IMG/VR virus record: IMGVR_UViG_3300028572_000010
Location: 62,001-126,000 of that record
DNA length: 64,000 nt
DNA from: a virus
Direction: 5' to 3' (one strand)
Made by a program: the position numbers and the translations under genes. Under the pieces are notes generated by a model. The model was not told where the DNA came from and ran no database searches. It saw only the letters and a list, made by a program, of their open reading frames with translations. Positions 60,334-64,000 of this stretch are shown in pieces; within the stretch, counting starts at the first letter, position 1; each line of letters starts with the position of its first letter.

Positions 60334-61410
60334 TTAGTTTGAATTTACTGGGATGATGGATTGTAGAATAATGACCTTAAAAAGCACCATCAATTGCTGC
60401 TTACTAATATTGTTACCTGTCAGATCAATTGTAACTGCTGAATGTGACGTTGCATCATCTACTAATGGCAACGTATCTTTATATTTTATCGTACCGGTCA
60501 ATCCTGCAATCTTGGTATCAGTATCAAAGAAAGAGGATTCATCAGATGTTGATACACTAAAAGCTGCATCAGGATTAGGTAGAGGTTCATTAACTCTGAT
60601 ATCGAAGTCATATTCACCCAAACCATTTGATTCTCGATTAGGATCAGGAACCCACCTAAAAATACCAGCAATTCGATCAATTTTCACACCACTTATATCA
60701 TTGTATTGAGCAGTCAGATTATTAAGAAACCAACATTTCTTATCATAATCATATAACAGCTCACCATTGACAGTAACGGAATCATAATAACCTAACGGGC
60801 CTTGACCAATTATGACTTGATTAAACGACATCTTATCATACTTCTTTAGTTGTACTGTAGTTGTCTTACCATTAATACATCTGGTAATGTTAATCAGGCT
60901 TAGACTATCAGCCCAATTATCCGGTTTATTAGGTATCTTGCCAGCAGCAGTTCCTTTAAAGTAGCTAGTAAATCCTCCAGCTTGTCCCATTGGTAGAATA
61001 TCAAATACTAGACTACCTGAATCATAGTTATATACCCCATTATCATTAATAGGTACAATACCATGTAATGATCCAATATTCTTGGTTTGAGCAGGATTAT
61101 GTGGGTTAACTACATCACAATCAACGTTATAAGCCAATGCTCGATGTTGAGTCACAGCCTTGCTCACCCAACCACTAATGATTTGTGGAGTGTCTTGAAT
61201 AGTACCGTGAAATAAGACACTATTGGCTACGTTGAAATTCAGATTATACACATCCCTCACACCAGGTATGTTGGGTGAATTGAAGGTATTGAATTTAATG
61301 TCCATTGTCCCTTTAATGAATAAGGGTGAGGGAGGTGTTTGAGCCGATACTCCGAGCACAAAAAGAAGTGATAGGAGTAAGCTGTTGATTTTCCAAAGAT
61401 GTGTGTTCAT
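60334..61410 (-). CDS. exported protein of unknown function, 358 aa
   Basis: Signal peptide (WKINSLLLSLLFVLGVSAQ). Beta-rich mature part without a recognisable catalytic motif; segments include FKGTAAGKIPNKPDNWADSL and LGEYDFDIRVNEPLPNPDAA. Adjacent to the barrel-like gene and the small membrane protein, so probably part of an envelope-directed operon. Confidence 0.5.
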   Translation of the reverse strand: MNTHLWKINSLLLSLLFVLGVSAQTPPSPLFIKGTMDIKFNTFNSPNIPGVRDVYNLNFNVANSVLFHGTIQDTPQIISGWVSKAVTQHRALAYNVDCDVVNPHNPAQTKNIGSLHGIVPINDNGVYNYDSGSLVFDILPMGQAGGFTSYFKGTAAGKIPNKPDNWADSLSLINITRCINGKTTTVQLKKYDKMSFNQVIIGQGPLGYYDSVTVNGELLYDYDKKCWFLNNLTAQYNDISGVKIDRIAGIFRWVPDPNRESNGLGEYDFDIRVNEPLPNPDAAFSVSTSDESSFFDTDTKIAGLTGTIKYKDTLPLVDDATSHSAVTIDLTGNNISKQQLMVLFKVIILQSIIPVNSN

Positions 61411-61413
61411 GTA

Positions 61414-61548
61414 TTAGTTTTGTTGTTGGTTTTGGTCAGGCATAACAGCTTGACTATCTTGTTGTTGTTGAGCACGGTTTAAGGCCAAAGCTACCAAAAT
61501 CAAGATGACTATGATAACAATTGACCCCATCAGTTTATAGTGTTTCAT
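61414..61548 (-). CDS. small single-span membrane protein, 44 aa
   Basis: ATGA overlap with the upstream gene. One transmembrane helix (MGSIVIIVILILVALALNRA) followed by a Gln-rich tail (QQQQDSQAVMPDQNQQQN). Could be a partner of the 263-aa membrane coiled-coil protein encoded just before it. Confidence 0.5.
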   Translation of the reverse strand: MKHYKLMGSIVIIVILILVALALNRAQQQQDSQAVMPDQNQQQN

Positions 61549-62336
61549 GTGATTTTTTGTTTAGGTATTCTCACGATGTCATTGTTACTAGTTGAAGTAA
61601 CTTCCGCATCCCAAATCTCAGCATCTTTTAAGGCTTTAGGGGTTGAGCTAACAATAGCTTTCTGTTTATCCGCCTCTTCCTCAGCTAGACTGATCTCCAA
61701 ACTACTGAATGCCTGATTAAGACTAGTCTGCACGCTATCCAGAGCTGTAGTAGTCTTTATCTTGGCAAAAATATCATTATCATTGAATCCAGCTGCCTCA
61801 TTAGCTTCTCTAGCAGCTTGAGCTAATTGCCATTCAGCATCGACTCTTTCAATAGTCTTGCCAAACTTCTGCAATTCATCCTTAGCCGCCATTAATTTCT
61901 GGGTCCTGGCTTTATAGATTTGATGGAGTTTCACACTCTCATCCCGATAAGCTGCTGCTCTATCAGGATAGTCTTTAATAAAACCATCCAATTTACTGTC
62001 AAAATTCTTGCACTGGGCACCAATATTCTCTACTGCAACTTTAGCAGCATCCCACAATTTCTGCTTACGCTGCTGTTCCACTAATAGAGTTTCTACTGGG
62101 TTTTTATTAGCTTCAGCCCTAATAGCCTTCAACCTCCAATTAGCAAATTTCATGCCGATATAAGGCCAGAAGTAGAGGGTGGAGTAACTGATACCGAAAG
62201 CAACTATCATACCCACCAATCCTTGGATAATGGTGAATATAAATGGAGCAACTATCAATGCGGTTAAGCAAAGTCCTCCAATTTTTACAATTGCTTGAAT
62301 TCTTTCTTTACGTTGTTCTGGTGTTAATGTGTTCAT
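61545..62336 (-). CDS. membrane-anchored coiled-coil protein (PspA-like layout), 263 aa
   Basis: Two N-terminal membrane segments (IVKIGGLCLTALIVAPFIFT and GLVGMIVAFGISYSTLYFWP), then a long coiled coil rich in Ala, Lys and Glu (residues ~75-235) reminiscent of PspA/IM30, though no family signature is certain. May bind or reshape membranes. Preceded by an A/C-rich leader and the hairpin at 62369. Confidence 0.5.
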   Translation of the reverse strand: MNTLTPEQRKERIQAIVKIGGLCLTALIVAPFIFTIIQGLVGMIVAFGISYSTLYFWPYIGMKFANWRLKAIRAEANKNPVETLLVEQQRKQKLWDAAKVAVENIGAQCKNFDSKLDGFIKDYPDRAAAYRDESVKLHQIYKARTQKLMAAKDELQKFGKTIERVDAEWQLAQAAREANEAAGFNDNDIFAKIKTTTALDSVQTSLNQAFSSLEISLAEEEADKQKAIVSSTPKALKDAEIWDAEVTSTSNNDIVRIPKQKIT

Positions 62337-62368
62337 TATTTGTTTTGTTTTGGCTGTTGTTCAAAGGA

Positions 62369-62400
62369 GGGAGTGGACCCTTAGCACGGTATCCACTCCC
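62369..62400 (-). terminator. strong hairpin between RNA gene and CDS
   Basis: GGGAGTGGA / TCCACTCCC, 9 bp perfect. Lies downstream of the permuted tRNA-like gene and upstream of the CDS starting at 62336 on the minus strand. No T-run follows, so it may be a processing or attenuation element. Confidence 0.5.
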
Positions 62401-62460
62401 CATAATTATATTTCAGATATAACGTCTAGGCTAATCAACTTATTAATCACAATGCAACAA

Positions 62461-62600
62461 ATGTTTAACTTAATCATAACGCTCTACCGCTAAGCTACCG
62501 GGCAATTCTGTGAAGTGGAATAAAATGGCTGCCCAGCTCGGATTTGAACCGAGGTCTTTACTTTAGTACATCTGTTATTGTAATTAACTACCTAAACTAA
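62461..62600 (-). tRNA. candidate circularly permuted tRNA gene
   Basis: On the minus strand a tRNA 3' half comes first: T-arm CTCGG-TTCAAAT-CCGAG, then CTGGGCA, G73 and CCA ending at 62526. After 21 nt a tRNA 5' half follows: TGCCCGG starting at 62504, TA, D-arm GCTT-AGCGGTA-GAGC. TGCCCGG pairs with CTGGGCA over 7 bp (one G-U). The outer flanks also pair in blocks (GTTAT/ATAAC, ATTAA/TTAAT, TAAAC/GTTTA) separated by bulges, as in a bulge-helix-bulge. Anticodon uncertain. Confidence 0.5.
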
Positions 62601-62709
62601 TTTTGAACTTAGGGTGAAAACTTGAGCTTCAACCTTATCTTTAACTTTAACTTGAGCTTGAGTTGCAGAGCATAGTATATCTATGTCTCTGCTCACCCAA
62701 ATTGTTTGA
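62601..62709 (-). other. structured non-coding leader before the permuted tRNA
   Basis: A hairpin GCAGA..CATAG/CTATG..TCTGC occupies 62665-62692, and GGGTGA/TCACCC (62612-62617 with 62693-62698) closes a larger domain. Direct repeats of CTCAAG and GTTAAA lie between. No coding frame seen. Confidence 0.4.
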
Positions 62710-63453
62710 TCACTTACCAAGGATGTATTTGACTATGTCCTGGCCGATTTTCTCGCCCACAACATCAATATTGTTGGCGCGTGCTTGTGCTGACTTGATA
62801 GCGGCCACCAAGTCCTCACAACGAGACAAAAGATCACTTTTTTCAGCTGGTGTGAGCATGCCAGACCACTCCGTTTCATGCTTATAACCTATTATCACAT
62901 CCCTTACTTCTTTCGTAGCCTGGGCCGGATGTTGAGCTGTGGCAGGAACCAGTACGAAAGGATAGAACTCCTTGGTAGTCCTGGAAGTGACCCGAGGTTC
63001 AGCTTTATAAACATCTTCACCTTGATCATGGTCAGGCTTGAAGTTTTTGACTGGATCAAGAGTTGGGATCTTTTCGAGCAGACTTTTGAAGGTCTGAATA
63101 TGCTTTTCAAGTTCCAGCAGACCAGTAGCCGGAATGTCCTTGAGTAGAACTGTACCATCCACAATTACATCTGCCTTAGCCAGACAATTTGTGGAATTGA
63201 TTCGATTACAGACATCCAGAACATTAGCAAAATCATTGCCGATCCAGCTCAGTTCTTTCCGTACTGTAGTTTGCCGCTTCACGTTCTTCTCCACCACATC
63301 CTGTTGATTTTCGCCCAAAGGTTTGAATATAACATGTTCTTCAACAAAGTGAAGGTGCTTCTTAGTGAAGAGTTCAGTCAAGTCACTGATTAGCTTTGTG
63401 AGCTTACCAACGACACCTGACTTTACTGCCAGGATTTCATGTAGTTTAGCCAT
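62710..63453 (-). CDS. conserved protein of unknown function, 247 aa
   Basis: Starts MAKLHEILAVKSGVVGKLTK and contains NCLAKADVIVDGTVLLKDIP, LLEKIPTLDPVKNF, VPATAQHPAQATKEV and a C-terminal helix. From memory this order (KLH..LAV at the start, ADV.VDG, PTLDP, HPAQ) matches an uncharacterised family found in bacteria, including actinobacteria; unverified here. Slightly GC-richer than neighbours. Function unknown. Confidence 0.55.
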   Translation of the reverse strand: MAKLHEILAVKSGVVGKLTKLISDLTELFTKKHLHFVEEHVIFKPLGENQQDVVEKNVKRQTTVRKELSWIGNDFANVLDVCNRINSTNCLAKADVIVDGTVLLKDIPATGLLELEKHIQTFKSLLEKIPTLDPVKNFKPDHDQGEDVYKAEPRVTSRTTKEFYPFVLVPATAQHPAQATKEVRDVIIGYKHETEWSGMLTPAEKSDLLSRCEDLVAAIKSAQARANNIDVVGEKIGQDIVKYILGK

Positions 63454-63501
63454 AATTAGTTTGAGTTTAATGTTTAGTTTGAGTTTTAGCTTAGTGTTAG
63501 T

Positions 63502-63669
63502 TCAGGAATATACTTCCCGTTCTTCGTTTCTTTTTGTTTCACCAGTTCCTTTACAGACTGGACATTTTTGCTTGTTTCTTTTGTTGGTTACGTGATGCTT
63601 GCCAACAATCCCTCTCCCACCACAATTAAGGCAGGTGGTTGGTACTTCGACTAGTTTTGTGTGTTTCAT
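63502..63669 (-). CDS. DnaJ-type zinc-finger mini-protein, 55 aa
   Basis: TTCLNCGGRGIVGKHH and KCPVCKGTGETK form a pair of CxxCxGxG-like motifs about 23 residues apart, the zinc-binding repeat of DnaJ. No J-domain is present. Starts 4 nt after the previous stop. Might be a zinc-dependent chaperone fragment or an RNA-binding ribbon. Confidence 0.6.
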   Translation of the reverse strand: MKHTKLVEVPTTCLNCGGRGIVGKHHVTNKRNKQKCPVCKGTGETKRNEEREVYS

Positions 63670-63673
63670 GATT

Positions 63674-63811
63674 TTAGTGTATTACTCCAAAATGTTTAAG
63701 GCACCAGAAAATAAAGTAAATAACCCCGCACAGTATAGTTAAATAGATTGTTACTGTAATCACCCAACCTAAAATTAGGTATTTGATCGCTTTTTTCTTG
63801 TAGTCAAGCAT
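63674..63811 (-). CDS. small single-span membrane protein, 45 aa
   Basis: Basic N-terminus (MLDYKKKAIKYL) and one transmembrane helix (GWVITVTIYLTILCGVIYFI). Starts 4 nt after the cysteine-repeat gene upstream, which itself ends in a membrane helix. Supported by spacing and composition. Confidence 0.5.
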   Translation of the reverse strand: MLDYKKKAIKYLILGWVITVTIYLTILCGVIYFIFWCLKHFGVIH

Positions 63812-63815
63812 AGTT

Positions 63816-64000
63816 TTAGTGTTTTGTTAAATAGTTTACTAACATAAGTATCAAGGTTCCTCCAAGCAATACAAGAAATAGTTTTAAAACGAAATAAGGA
63901 TATTTATTTCGGTCCTGTATAGAATTGACGTTATGATGATAATCTTTACGATCTCTACAATATGTACAACCACTACAATTATTACAATCACTACAATGAC
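63816..64000 (-). CDS. cysteine-triplet-repeat protein with C-terminal membrane helix (5' end missing)
   Basis: The last part of a family member running in from the right edge: CSDCNNCSGCTYC triplets, then a short linker and a transmembrane helix (FVLKLFLVLLGGTLILMLVN) with YLTKH at the end. It lacks the R-x-L-E tail. The only member here with a membrane anchor. N-terminus lies outside the window. Confidence 0.65.
   Translation of the reverse strand, partial: HCSDCNNCSGCTYCRDRKDYHHNVNSIQDRNKYPYFVLKLFLVLLGGTLILMLVNYLTKH

Noticed and set aside
1-64000. Insertion sequence, integrase or attachment site
   Set aside because: No transposase or integrase text and no flanking direct repeats were seen; the cassette-like behaviour of the Cys-repeat genes does not need a transposase.

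Overview
This 64 kb window is part of a large, AT-rich, contractile-tailed (myovirus-like) bacteriophage genome. A sheath, tail tube, tape-measure protein, baseplate J-like protein, portal and many fibre proteins are present, and there are no rRNA or host housekeeping genes. Terminase and major capsid genes must lie outside the window. Most start codons sit in contexts such as TAATATG or AATTATG with no visible Shine-Dalgarno sequence. Several sigma70-like -10 boxes end only 5-7 nt before the ATG, which suggests leaderless or SD-independent translation, as in Bacteroidota-type hosts. The host cannot be named from sequence alone. Several Sec signal peptides and two beta-barrel-like proteins ending in Phe point to a Gram-negative host.

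Layout. (1) 1-26.2 kb, plus strand: tail module, consisting of neck/tail-completion candidates, sheath, tube, central spike, two tail-assembly chaperones joined by a probable -1 frameshift, tape measure, hub, a sigma-factor-like gene embedded in the operon, baseplate J and wedge proteins, then fibre/adhesin genes including five related tandem genes with a Tyr-Pro N-terminal motif. (2) 26.2-27.6 kb, plus strand: small structural or unknown genes. (3) 27.6-37.1 kb, minus strand: host-surface module with two pectate-lyase-like beta-helix proteins and one large mosaic protein, all with signal peptides, a small membrane (holin-like) protein and fibre proteins. Two of these proteins share an AT-rich N-terminus fused to GC-richer domains. 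(4) 37.1-49.6 kb, minus strand: a translationally coupled array containing twelve cysteine-triplet-repeat genes interleaved with an SGNH hydrolase, a dual-specificity phosphatase, a macrodomain, a VWA protein and unknowns. Two more repeat genes lie at 57.4 kb and at the right edge. (5) 49.6-54.1 kb, plus strand: portal and neighbours. (6) 54.2-64 kb, mostly minus strand: MYG1-like hydrolase, membrane and exported proteins, and an RNA island with tRNA-Cys, tmRNA, a tRNA-Leu-like gene with structured inserts, a further tRNA-like element and a candidate circularly permuted tRNA.

The strongest candidate for an undescribed system is the cysteine-repeat family. Each member has a conserved N-terminal cap (RWYDENNNSW...EE.AT..SPTLTNC), a run of 11-30 x-x-C triplets and an exchangeable C-terminus. 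Most end in a short tail of the form R-x-L-[ED]-x-[DE]-L. The same tail ends three unrelated neighbouring proteins. N- and C-terminal halves are shuffled between members, and two insertion footprints look identical. The phage also encodes its own tRNA-Cys, which fits the very high Cys (TGT) demand. All functional assignments come from reading motifs; no database or folding program was run.
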